DNA from: Kiloniellaceae bacterium
GTDB taxonomy: Bacteria; Pseudomonadota; Alphaproteobacteria; Kiloniellales; Kiloniellaceae
Assembly: GCA_021776195.1 (NCBI GenBank)
Contig: JAJFGK010000060.1
Span: 147,593 to 211,592, forward strand
Direction: 5' to 3'
DNA length: 64,000 nucleotides
Each line of letters begins with the position of its first letter. The stretch's first letter is position 1. The translations under genes were made by a program, and so were the position numbers. The notes under the pieces were generated by a model. It did no database searches and had not been told where the DNA came from. It saw nothing but the letters and a program-made list of their open reading frames with translations. This document shows, piece after piece, positions 1 through 7,643 of the stretch.

Positions 1-204
1 CACTGGCTTGTCGCGCAACTCGGGATTGTCGCGTTTTTCCACCGCGGCGTAAAAGGCGTCGCAGTCGATGTGGGCGATCGCCAGGTCGTGCAGCTCCGGG
101 TGCGTGAGGACACGCGGCGATCGGCACAGGGGGCAGCGTTCGACGATTGCATCGGCGCGATAGACTTCGAGACAGTCGCGACAAAGACAGCCCTGGCCCG
201 GCAT
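1..204 (-). CDS. dinB: DNA polymerase IV (DinB), 5' part only
   Basis: Y-family translesion polymerase cut by the window edge; 68 N-terminal codons are visible. Residues 1-31 form a small zinc-ribbon-like extension (C6, C8, C11, C24, C27) that E. coli DinB lacks but many alphaproteobacterial homologues have. The catalytic palm begins at residue 43: D47 and D49 match the metal-binding Asp pair of E. coli DinB and Y52 sits at the steric-gate position. The ATG lies one base after the stop of the upstream ROK kinase gene, so the two are probably co-transcribed. Identification is firm from the palm motif; the role of the extension is unknown. Confidence 0.93.
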   Translation of the reverse strand, partial: MPGQGCLCRDCLEVYRADAIVERCPLCRSPRVLTHPELHDLAIAHIDCDAFYAAVEKRDNPELRDKPV

Positions 205-205
205 C

Positions 206-1171
206 TCAAAGCGCTCCTGTTCCAGACCCGGTTTTGGCTTCCGCCGCCTCGCGAGGCGACCACAGGCGGGCGGCGCCGCGCACGCCGCTCGAGTCGCCAT
301 GCCGGGGCGGCAGGAGCGGAGTCGTTACTTCGTCGGAGAACGCGTAGGCCGGCAGCAGGGGAGGCAGATTGCGGTAGAGGCGGTCGAGGTTGGAGAGACC
401 GCCGCCCAAAACGATTGCCTCGGGATCCAGAATGTTGATCACCATGGCGAGCGCGCGGGCCAGACGGTCCTCGTAGGTTTGCAGGAGGGCTTCGGCGCCA
501 AGGTCTCCGGCTTCGGCGGCCTGCACCAGGGCCTCCGCGCCGCGGGACGTGGATTCCGGGTCCGGGGTTTTTGAGGCCGGGTCCCCCTGCCAGGCACGGG
601 CCAGGGCAGGACCGGAAACAAAGGTCTCGATGCAGCCGCGTTTGCCGCAGTAACAGTCGGGGCCGGGAATCTCGTCCGGGCGCGGCCAGGGCAGGGGGTT
701 GTGACCCCATTCCCCGGCAATGGCGTGTCGGCCCTGCTGGATTTGGCCGTCGGTTACCAGACCACCGCCGACTCCGGTGCCGAGAATGACACCGAAAACC
801 GTTCGGGCCCCGGCCGCGGCGCCGTCGTGAGCCTCGGAAAGAGCAAAGCAGTTCGCATCGTTCGCCAGTCGGACCGGCTGCCCGAGTAGCGATTCCAGGT
901 CAGCTTCCAAAGGCTGGCCGATCAGGCAGGTCGAATTGGCCTGCTTGACCAGGCCCGTTGCCAACGACAAGGCGCCAGGAATACCGATGCCGATTGTCGC
1001 GGCGGTGCCGATCGCGCCGAGCACCTCGCGCGCGAGCGCTTCGATTGCCGCAAGAGTGGCCGGGTAGTCTCCCTGTGGCGTTGCGACCCGCCGCCGCTCG
1101 ACGACGGCTCCGGCATCGTCCAGGGCCGCTGCCTCAATCTTCGTGCCGCCAAGATCGACACCGAGCCGCAT
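206..1171 (-). CDS. mak: ROK-family sugar kinase, manno(fructo)kinase type
   Basis: ATP-dependent hexose kinase of the ROK family, 321 residues, cytosolic. The phosphate-binding loop DLGGTK is at residues 6-11 and the catalytic base D105 lies in LANDAN. The ROK zinc site is H157 with C173, C175 and C180 (CYCGKRGC). Overall pattern, including the GHNPLPW stretch, follows E. coli Mak closely, so fructose or mannose is the likely substrate; other ROK kinases such as NagK share these motifs. I start at the ATG immediately before the DLGGTK motif rather than further upstream. Its stop is one base before dinB, suggesting a two-gene unit. Confidence 0.85.
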   Translation of the reverse strand: MRLGVDLGGTKIEAAALDDAGAVVERRRVATPQGDYPATLAAIEALAREVLGAIGTAATIGIGIPGALSLATGLVKQANSTCLIGQPLEADLESLLGQPVRLANDANCFALSEAHDGAAAGARTVFGVILGTGVGGGLVTDGQIQQGRHAIAGEWGHNPLPWPRPDEIPGPDCYCGKRGCIETFVSGPALARAWQGDPASKTPDPESTSRGAEALVQAAEAGDLGAEALLQTYEDRLARALAMVINILDPEAIVLGGGLSNLDRLYRNLPPLLPAYAFSDEVTTPLLPPRHGDSSGVRGAARLWSPREAAEAKTGSGTGAL

Positions 1172-1412
1172 GTCTTCAGGACCTTTTCGGATCGCCCAGT
1201 TGCGATAAGCTCGCGATTGGGCGGGGCAAATGGTTACCAAAAATTAACTTTGTGCAGCCTAAGTTTGATTTGCTGGTGGAACAGGTGGGCCGGTCTTCGG
1301 TCAGATGCTGTCGAATCGGTAGCTGCGGTCCAGTGGAAAGGGCGGCATAAAGAGTTTGTTTGCTTTTCGAAGGGTATTCTTTACCCCACAAAAGCCGCCG
1401 GAGGCCAAGAGT

Positions 1413-1811
1413 ATGATGCAAAACAGTGCGCTTTCGCGACGGGTCTCCGCAAAGACGGTCCTTGTGGTTGAGGACAATGACCTGAACATGAAGCTTTTTC
1501 ACGATCTGCTCGAGGCGCACGGCTATCAAATTCTGCAGACCAAGAACGGCTTGGAAGCTCTCAAGTTAGCACGCGACCACCACCCGGATCTAATCCTGAT
1601 GGATATCCAGTTGCCGGAAGTCTCGGGCCTGGAGGTGACTAAATGGCTTAAGGAAGACGAAGACCTTCGTTCAATTCCGGTCATTGCCGTCACTGCCTTT
1701 GCCATGAAGGGAGATGAGGAAAAGATTCGCGAGGGGGGCTGCGAGGCGTACATCGCCAAGCCGATTTCTGTCGCATCTTTCCTCCAGACCGTTGAAAAGT
1801 TTCTGAACTGA
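1413..1811 (+). CDS. divK: Single-domain response regulator DivK
   Basis: A 132-residue protein that is little more than one receiver domain. The acidic pocket (VVEDND), the phospho-acceptor Asp in LILMDIQLP, the conserved Thr in AVTAFA and the Lys in IAKP are all present. In Caulobacter DivK is phosphorylated by PleC/DivJ-type kinases and steers polar cell fate through DivL-CckA-CtrA. The start is set at the ATG preceded by GGAGG eight bases upstream; an in-frame upstream start would add a tail without a ribosome site. The gene lies 23 bases before pleD, the usual alphaproteobacterial order. Confidence 0.93.
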   Translation: MMQNSALSRRVSAKTVLVVEDNDLNMKLFHDLLEAHGYQILQTKNGLEALKLARDHHPDLILMDIQLPEVSGLEVTKWLKEDEDLRSIPVIAVTAFAMKGDEEKIREGGCEAYIAKPISVASFLQTVEKFLN

Positions 1812-1834
1812 ACATTTTGGGTACGGTTTGAGCT

Positions 1835-3250
1835 ATGTCCGCCCGCATTCTTGTTGTCGACGATATTCCCGCCAACGTTAAGCTCCTCGAGATCAAGCTC
1901 TCCGCGGAGTATTTCGAGGTCTTCACGGCATTGGACGGACCCTCGGCGCTGGATCTTGCCGAACAGTGCGCGCCGGACTTGATCCTGTCCGATATCATGA
2001 TGCCGGGCATGGATGGGTTCGAACTCTGCGAGCGCTTGAAGGCCAACCCAAAGACCCAACATATCCCGGTCGTGATGGTAACCGCTCTCAGCGAGGTCAG
2101 CGACCGCGTCCGCGGCCTGCAGGCCGGCGCCGATGATTTCCTGACCAAGCCGGTCAGCGATCTCGCTCTCTTTGCCAGGGTGCGCTCGCTGGCTCGCCTC
2201 AAGCTAATGCTGGATGAACTGCGCATTCGCAAGGCGACCACGGGACAGGCCGATGACGTTGTCGAGCAGGACGACATCGCCGACGTCGACGTCTCCAACG
2301 CCAATATCTTGCTTGCCGAAGCCAGCGATTTGAATGCCAAGCGGATCGTCGGCTTTTTGGAGGAGGCGGGGCAATCCGTCACGCTGGCGACCGATAGTGA
2401 GGCCGTGATCGAGGCGGTCCAGGTCGAAGAGTACGACCTGGTGATCGTCAACCTGAATTTCGGTGAAGAGGACGGGTTGCGGCTCTGTTCGCAGTTGCGC
2501 TCGCAAGACACGACCCGACACATCCCGATTCTCCTCGTCCTGGACGACGAGGATCTGCCGAAGCTGGCCAAGGGCCTGGATCTTGGTGTGACCGACTATC
2601 TCATCCGTCCGATCGATCAGAACGAGTTGCATGCCCGCTGCCGAACCCAGATTCGTCGGCGCCGTTATCAGGAACGGCTACGCGACATGCTGCGGCAATC
2701 GGTTTCGATGGCCTACACCGACGCGCTGACCGAGGTCTACAACCGGCGCTACATGAGCGCCCACCTCGATCGCAAAATCATGGAAATCGCCGAGCGCGAG
2801 AAACCCGTCTCGACCCTGATCTTCGATATCGACCATTTCAAGTCGGTCAACGATACCCATGGCCATCAGGCCGGCGACGAAATTCTCCGTGGCGTGGCCC
2901 GGCGCACCTCGGATAGTCTGCGCGACACCGATATGGTGGCGCGCTACGGCGGCGAGGAATTCGTGGTCGTGCTGCCGGATTCAGATGCCGCCATCGCCCT
3001 GCAGGTGGCCGAGCGGTTGCGCCGTTTGATTGCCGACAAGCCTTTCGATATCGGCGACGACCGCGAAGCGGTGGGGATCACCATATCGATTGGCTGTGCG
3101 AGCACCACCGACCCGCTGGAAACCGCCGACAGCCTGATCGGCCGCGCCGACCAGGCGCTCTATTCGGCCAAGAACAGTGGCCGTAACAAGGCGCTCTCCG
3201 CGGATATTCTGGCCGAGGACGAGAACCAGCGCGTGCTAGCCGGAGGTTGA
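1835..3250 (+). CDS. pleD: Response regulator / diguanylate cyclase PleD
   Basis: 471 residues: receiver 1 (about 3-120, phospho-acceptor D53), receiver-like adaptor (about 156-270) and a GGDEF domain (about 290-455). The active-site loop is GGEEF at 372-376, and the inhibitory c-di-GMP site is RDTD at 363-366, so the enzyme should be both active and feedback-inhibited. The second receiver has N206 where the acceptor Asp would be, agreeing with the non-phosphorylated adaptor role in Caulobacter PleD. It follows divK in one operon and is closed by an intrinsic terminator at 3293-3334. Confidence 0.95.
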   Translation: MSARILVVDDIPANVKLLEIKLSAEYFEVFTALDGPSALDLAEQCAPDLILSDIMMPGMDGFELCERLKANPKTQHIPVVMVTALSEVSDRVRGLQAGADDFLTKPVSDLALFARVRSLARLKLMLDELRIRKATTGQADDVVEQDDIADVDVSNANILLAEASDLNAKRIVGFLEEAGQSVTLATDSEAVIEAVQVEEYDLVIVNLNFGEEDGLRLCSQLRSQDTTRHIPILLVLDDEDLPKLAKGLDLGVTDYLIRPIDQNELHARCRTQIRRRRYQERLRDMLRQSVSMAYTDALTEVYNRRYMSAHLDRKIMEIAEREKPVSTLIFDIDHFKSVNDTHGHQAGDEILRGVARRTSDSLRDTDMVARYGGEEFVVVLPDSDAAIALQVAERLRRLIADKPFDIGDDREAVGITISIGCASTTDPLETADSLIGRADQALYSAKNSGRNKALSADILAEDENQRVLAGG

Positions 3251-3292
3251 AGCCGCGCCGCCCGGCGAAGCTCGGGTCAACTCCAAGCGCGA

Positions 3293-3334
3293 AAAACGCC
3301 ACGGGCCGGGCCTGTGGCGTTTTGTATTTTTTTT
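3293..3334 (+). terminator. Rho-independent terminator of divK-pleD
   Basis: Perfect 10-bp stem AAAACGCCAC (3293-3302) / GTGGCGTTTT (3314-3323) with an 11-base loop, followed by T-rich sequence ending in eight T (3327-3334). It lies 43 bases after the pleD stop. The A-run on the 5' arm could also let it end transcription from the opposite direction. Confidence 0.85.
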
Positions 3335-3408
3335 GCGGCTGCCGAAGGAAAGTCGCTGGACGCGAGGGGGCGATCAAAGGCCCGGAGACGTCTCGTGGAC
3401 CGGTCAAG

Positions 3409-3576
3409 CTAGCGAAGCTTGGTTTCCTTGAAAATCACGTGCTTACGGGCCACGGGGTCATACTTCTTGAACTGCAGCTTTTCCGTGAGGGTGCGGGGGT
3501 TCTTCTTGGCCACATAGAAGTACCCGGTCCCGGCGGTGCTTTCCATCTTGATCAATTGTACGGCCGGTTTAGCCAT
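3409..3576 (-). CDS. rpmG: 50S ribosomal protein L33
   Basis: 55 residues, lysine-rich, matching bacterial L33 over its whole length (MAKP start; the GYFYVAKKN and KKYDP segments). The zinc-binding cysteines of the C+ form are absent, so this is the zinc-independent form and would not respond to zinc status. I place the start at MAKP; an in-frame extension upstream does not look like protein. It lies convergent to pleD, a common alphaproteobacterial arrangement. Confidence 0.96.
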   Translation of the reverse strand: MAKPAVQLIKMESTAGTGYFYVAKKNPRTLTEKLQFKKYDPVARKHVIFKETKLR

Positions 3577-3693
3577 GGCTATACCCTCGTTGCGAACGGG
3601 TTGAACGGGCGCGCACATTACGCCGCCCGCCCGCCCTGTCAAGGTGAATGTGTGCCCGGCGTGAGCCTGCTCATGTGCCGGCCGGGGGCAGGT

Positions 3694-5277
3694 CTACTGA
3701 GACAGACTAGAGGTCTGCAGTTCCGCCGTATTGGGGGTTCCCTGCAGGGCGATTGCATAGAGCGCGGGCTCGTCGAGCAGCCGCGTCGCGATCTCGAGGT
3801 CGATTTCGGCCTGCTCCTCGGTGGCCGGACAGCTTGCCCTGACGCGCTCGACCCCGGCGTCATCCTTAGAAGGGACATCCAGGTTGCGCAGGTGATGGTC
3901 GACCAGACCGCCGCCACTGCGCATGGCCGACAGAATTTCATCGACCGTTGCATCCTTCGCGCTGGAACAGATGTCGGGAAGCACGCCGCGCTTGTTCAGG
4001 GCATAGCCCGAGGGGGCGTGGAACCGGGCCCAGGTCAAGGTCAGTTCGCCCTGATTGGGCAAGCGCAGCAGCGTCTGCACGGTGCCCTTGCCGAAAGAGA
4101 CGCTGCCCACGACCACGGCGCGCCCGGAGTCCTGCAGCGCGGCGGCGACGATTTCCGAGGCCGAGGCAGACCCGGCGTTGGCCAGGACCACGACCGGCAG
4201 TCCGCCGGTGACATCGTGATTGTTCGCCTCGAAATACTGGTGACTGTCGGGGTGGCGTCCACGGGTGGTCACGATTCGGCCCCCTTGCATGAAGAGATCG
4301 GACACCGACACCGATTGATCCAGCAAGCCGCCGGGATTGTTACGCAAATCGATGATGAAGCCGGTCAGGTCGTCGCCCTGCTCCGCCAAGGCAATCTCGA
4401 TCCGCTCTCGCAAGCTGCGAGTGGTGTTCTGGTTGAACCCGGAGACCTGGATGTAGGCGGCATTGCCTTCGCGGCTGTAGCGCGCGGTCTGCGGGATGAT
4501 ATGCGCCCGCACAATGTCAATCTCCAAAGGCTCGGTTGCGGCCGGCCGATCGATGGTCAAGGTCACCTCGCTGCGGATCGCGCCGCGCAGGCGCCCCACG
4601 GCCTCGCGCTGGGTCAAGCCAGCCGCCACTTCGCCATCGATGGCGGTAATAATGTCGTCCTTCAAGAGCCCGCCCCGCTCGGCCGGCGTTTCCTCCATGA
4701 CCGACAGCACCAGCACCCCCTCTTCGACGAGGCGAATGCGAACGCCAATACCGCCAAAGCCGTCCCGGCTGGCGCGATTCTCGCGCGCGGCATCGCGCCC
4801 GGCGTAGCGGGAAAAGCCATCCAATTGGGTTAGGATTCCATCGAACACGGCCTCGTAGATTTCCTCGGGCTCGGTGACGTGGAGTTCCTGGGAGACGATG
4901 CGTCCGGCCTCGATGAAGTCTGCGGTGACATTGCCCCACTTGTCGGTGTCGTCCTCGGGGGGCATGGCGATGCGCTTGGACTCGACGCCCTCGAACAGCA
5001 GGCTCAGGTACCGGCCTTCCTGGGTCACCGAGAGCGCCGGGTCGATCGAAGTCAGACTCTCCAGTCCGGAGATGGCCAGACCGGCAACCGACACCTCATC
5101 GATGTAGATGTTCGTGATATCCTCGTAACTGACGCCAAAGAGACGCTGCGCGCTGTTCCCCTCGTTGGTCTGGAAAGGACCGCTGTCGCGCGCGCCGCAA
5201 GCAGCCAGAAACAAGACGAGAGTCACCGAAGCCAGGCGACGCCAGCTTAAGTCATTGAAACGCCGCAATAATTTCAC
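3694..5277 (-). CDS. Lipoprotein S41-family C-terminal processing protease (CtpA-like)
   Basis: Periplasmic tail-specific serine protease anchored as a lipoprotein. With the GTG start chosen here the protein begins VKLLRRF, has a hydrophobic core and a lipobox LAAC with Cys27, a standard type II signal. Upstream in-frame ATGs (5346, 5355, 5400) would leave an unusually long N-terminus, although the GTG has only a weak ribosome site. A PDZ domain sits in the middle (GFGGIGVRI onward). The S41 catalytic region has the Ser in GSASASEI and the Lys in SFGKGTVQ, with the following Gln. A C-terminal tail of roughly 100 residues follows the catalytic domain. It stands alone between rpmG and rnr. Confidence 0.85.
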   Translation of the reverse strand: MKLLRRFNDLSWRRLASVTLVLFLAACGARDSGPFQTNEGNSAQRLFGVSYEDITNIYIDEVSVAGLAISGLESLTSIDPALSVTQEGRYLSLLFEGVESKRIAMPPEDDTDKWGNVTADFIEAGRIVSQELHVTEPEEIYEAVFDGILTQLDGFSRYAGRDAARENRASRDGFGGIGVRIRLVEEGVLVLSVMEETPAERGGLLKDDIITAIDGEVAAGLTQREAVGRLRGAIRSEVTLTIDRPAATEPLEIDIVRAHIIPQTARYSREGNAAYIQVSGFNQNTTRSLRERIEIALAEQGDDLTGFIIDLRNNPGGLLDQSVSVSDLFMQGGRIVTTRGRHPDSHQYFEANNHDVTGGLPVVVLANAGSASASEIVAAALQDSGRAVVVGSVSFGKGTVQTLLRLPNQGELTLTWARFHAPSGYALNKRGVLPDICSSAKDATVDEILSAMRSGGGLVDHHLRNLDVPSKDDAGVERVRASCPATEEQAEIDLEIATRLLDEPALYAIALQGTPNTAELQTSSLSQ

Positions 5278-5485
5278 CTGCGTTCCAGGGTCACGCGCTG
5301 GTTCGACCACCCAACTTTCACTCCGAAAAAGGTCGCTAGACGCCATATTAAGCATGTCGACTCTTGTAACGCCACAGAGAATAATTCGCGGCGAACGCAA
5401 ACTATTTCTTTTAGACCTCTAGTAGGCTCCCGGTTTCGTCAAGGATAAGTTAATAGTCTGCCGCAATATACCTCCCGGTCGGGCC

Positions 5486-7600
5486 TCAACGGCCACCGCG
5501 GGATTTCTTGGCGGCGCGGCCGCGGCCAGATCTTGCTCCCTTGCGTGCACCACCGGGTGTTTTGCCGCCTGACCGTCTGGACTTGGTCCCCTGCGGCCCC
5601 GGACCATCCCCTTGGCCGGGACTCTCGGTCTCCACGCCGCCGTCCGCTGGGGCGAAGAGCAGTCCGCCGGCGAGAGGCCGGCATTCGACCAGCCGGACCT
5701 CGATGGCGTCGCCCAAGCGGTAGACCCCGCCCCAGCGCCGCCCGACAAGCGCATGGCCCGAGGGATCGAGCTGATAGCGGTCGCCCACGAGCGCGCTCAT
5801 CGGCATCAGGCCTTGGGCGCCGGTCTCGTGTAGCTCGACGAACAGGCCGGCCCGGGTACAGCCGGCAATGCGACCGGCGAACAGGGCGCCTTCGCGGCCG
5901 GCCAGGAACGCGGCCATGTAGCGGTCCACGACCTGGCGTTCCGCGGCGCTGGCACGGCGCTCCGTCGCGCTGATGTCCTGGCCGATTTCGGCGAAGTCGG
6001 CCGCGGCGCCCTTGGGTAAGGCGCCGTCGCCCAACCCCAGGCCTCCGACCAATGCCCTGTGCACCAGCAGGTCGGCATAGCGCCGGATTGGCGAGGTGAA
6101 GTGGGCGTAGCGGTGCAGCCCGAGGCCGAAGTGGCCCAGGTTTCGCGGGGCGTAGACGGCCTGGGCCTGGGACCGCAGGATCGATTCGTGAAGGAAGGCG
6201 CGTCCCGGATGGTCCTTGGCCTTTGACAGCAGCCGATTGAGGTCGCCGGGGCGAACGCCCTGACCACGGGTCAACTTGAGCCCCTTGATCTCCATACTGT
6301 CCAGCACGCTTCGCAGGGCCTCGAGCTTGACCGGATCGGGCGGCTCGTGAACCCGGTACATGCAGGGCTGCTTCAGGGCCTCGAGCGCCGTGGCCGCCGC
6401 GACGTTGGCGGTGATCATCAGGTCTTCGATCAGACGATGGCTGCCGAGCCGGTCCCGCGGGCGGATCGCCTCGACCTTGCCCTCGGCGTCGAGGAAGATC
6501 TGCCGCTCGGGCAGTTCGAGCTCCAGGCTGCCTCGCTTCTCCCGTGCCTGTAGTAAGGCCCCGTGGGCGCCATAGAGCGCCTCCACCGCGGCCTGGATCG
6601 GCCGGTCGAGCGGCGTTTCGCGGTCGGCGGCGGCCTGGGCCTGCGCGTAGGTGAGGCGGGCATGGGAGCGCATCATCCCCCGCAAGAAGCGGTGCTGCCG
6701 GATCTCGCCCTCGGCGTCGATGTGGATCCAAACCGCCAAACAGGGCCGGTCCTCGCCAGGTACCAGCGAGCACCAGCCGTTCGACAGCGCCTCCGGCAGC
6801 ATCGGGACCACGCGGTCGGGAAAGTAAACGGAATTGCCCCGCTCCAGTGCGTCCCGGTCCAGAGGGCTGTCCGGCCGCACGTACCAGGACACATCGGCAA
6901 TCGCCACCAGCAGGCGCCAGCCCCCTGGATTGTCGGGGGCGTCGTCCCGGACAGCATAGACCGCGTCGTCGAAGTCCCGCGCGTCGGCCCCGTCGATCGT
7001 GACGAGAGCGACAGCCCGCAAATCCTCCCGGTCGGCCAGCGGCGCCGGCCCGCTGGCCGACGCGGCGGCCTGGGTCGCATCGGAAAAGTCGGTGGGAATG
7101 CCCAGTTCGTGTATGGCCAGCATGGAAAAGGCGCCGGGTTCGAGCGACGACCCGATCCGCTCGAGCAGGCGAACCTGCTTCAGGCCGAGCCTGCGCCGGC
7201 TCTCGGGCAGAACTTCGGCGCGATAGATCGCTCCCGGCTCGGGCTTCAGCGCGCGGTCCTCGCGCACCATGTAGTCGTACCGCTCGCCGCGCTTGACGGG
7301 TTTGAGCCGCGGGCCGGCCTCGGTCCGTTCATAGACGCCAAGTACGTCGCTCGTGGTCTTGGGCAGCAGGCGGATAATGTGCGCGCGGTAAGTCGCGCGG
7401 TCGATCCGTGTCATGCGTGCCAAGGCCCGGTCGCCGATGCCGGGCGCGCGGCCCGGTTCGGCCGACTCCTGAACCACGATATCGGGCGGGGGAGTCCGGT
7501 CCCGCCAGGTCACCGGGCGCGCCAGAGCCTCGCCGTTCTCATCGAGACCGGTGATCTCGATCACCGTGACATTGGGCAGGCTGCCGCGCTTGCTGCTCAT
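5486..7600 (-). CDS. rnr: Ribonuclease R, N-terminally short
   Basis: 3'-to-5' exoribonuclease of the RNB family, 704 residues. The order is a cold-shock-like region, the RNB catalytic domain with the metal-binding Asp cluster D203, D209, D211 and D212 (IDGADARDFDDAV), an S1 domain (about 575-655) and a basic Lys/Arg/Gly-rich tail. The N-terminal winged-helix segment usual in alphaproteobacterial RNase R is missing: the sequence begins where that segment normally ends, and topA occupies the DNA just upstream. The start is 43 bases after the topA stop, so the genes are probably co-transcribed. GTG or TTG codons further up would not restore the missing domain. Confidence 0.92.
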   Translation of the reverse strand: MSSKRGSLPNVTVIEITGLDENGEALARPVTWRDRTPPPDIVVQESAEPGRAPGIGDRALARMTRIDRATYRAHIIRLLPKTTSDVLGVYERTEAGPRLKPVKRGERYDYMVREDRALKPEPGAIYRAEVLPESRRRLGLKQVRLLERIGSSLEPGAFSMLAIHELGIPTDFSDATQAAASASGPAPLADREDLRAVALVTIDGADARDFDDAVYAVRDDAPDNPGGWRLLVAIADVSWYVRPDSPLDRDALERGNSVYFPDRVVPMLPEALSNGWCSLVPGEDRPCLAVWIHIDAEGEIRQHRFLRGMMRSHARLTYAQAQAAADRETPLDRPIQAAVEALYGAHGALLQAREKRGSLELELPERQIFLDAEGKVEAIRPRDRLGSHRLIEDLMITANVAAATALEALKQPCMYRVHEPPDPVKLEALRSVLDSMEIKGLKLTRGQGVRPGDLNRLLSKAKDHPGRAFLHESILRSQAQAVYAPRNLGHFGLGLHRYAHFTSPIRRYADLLVHRALVGGLGLGDGALPKGAAADFAEIGQDISATERRASAAERQVVDRYMAAFLAGREGALFAGRIAGCTRAGLFVELHETGAQGLMPMSALVGDRYQLDPSGHALVGRRWGGVYRLGDAIEVRLVECRPLAGGLLFAPADGGVETESPGQGDGPGPQGTKSRRSGGKTPGGARKGARSGRGRAAKKSRGGR

Positions 7601-7643
7601 CGTGCGGCGCGCCTCGGGTCCTGGCCGCGCGTTTGCATCGAAC

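Noticed and set aside
1231..1250. Possible CtrA-type site before divK
   Set aside because: TTAC-N6-TTAA has the wrong spacing and base for the TTAA-N7-TTAA consensus; only a partial half-site on the minus strand.
3247..4833. 528-codon open frame opposite the S41 protease gene
   Set aside because: It is antisense to a gene with clear protease motifs; its product has no recognisable domain and shadow composition typical of high-GC DNA.
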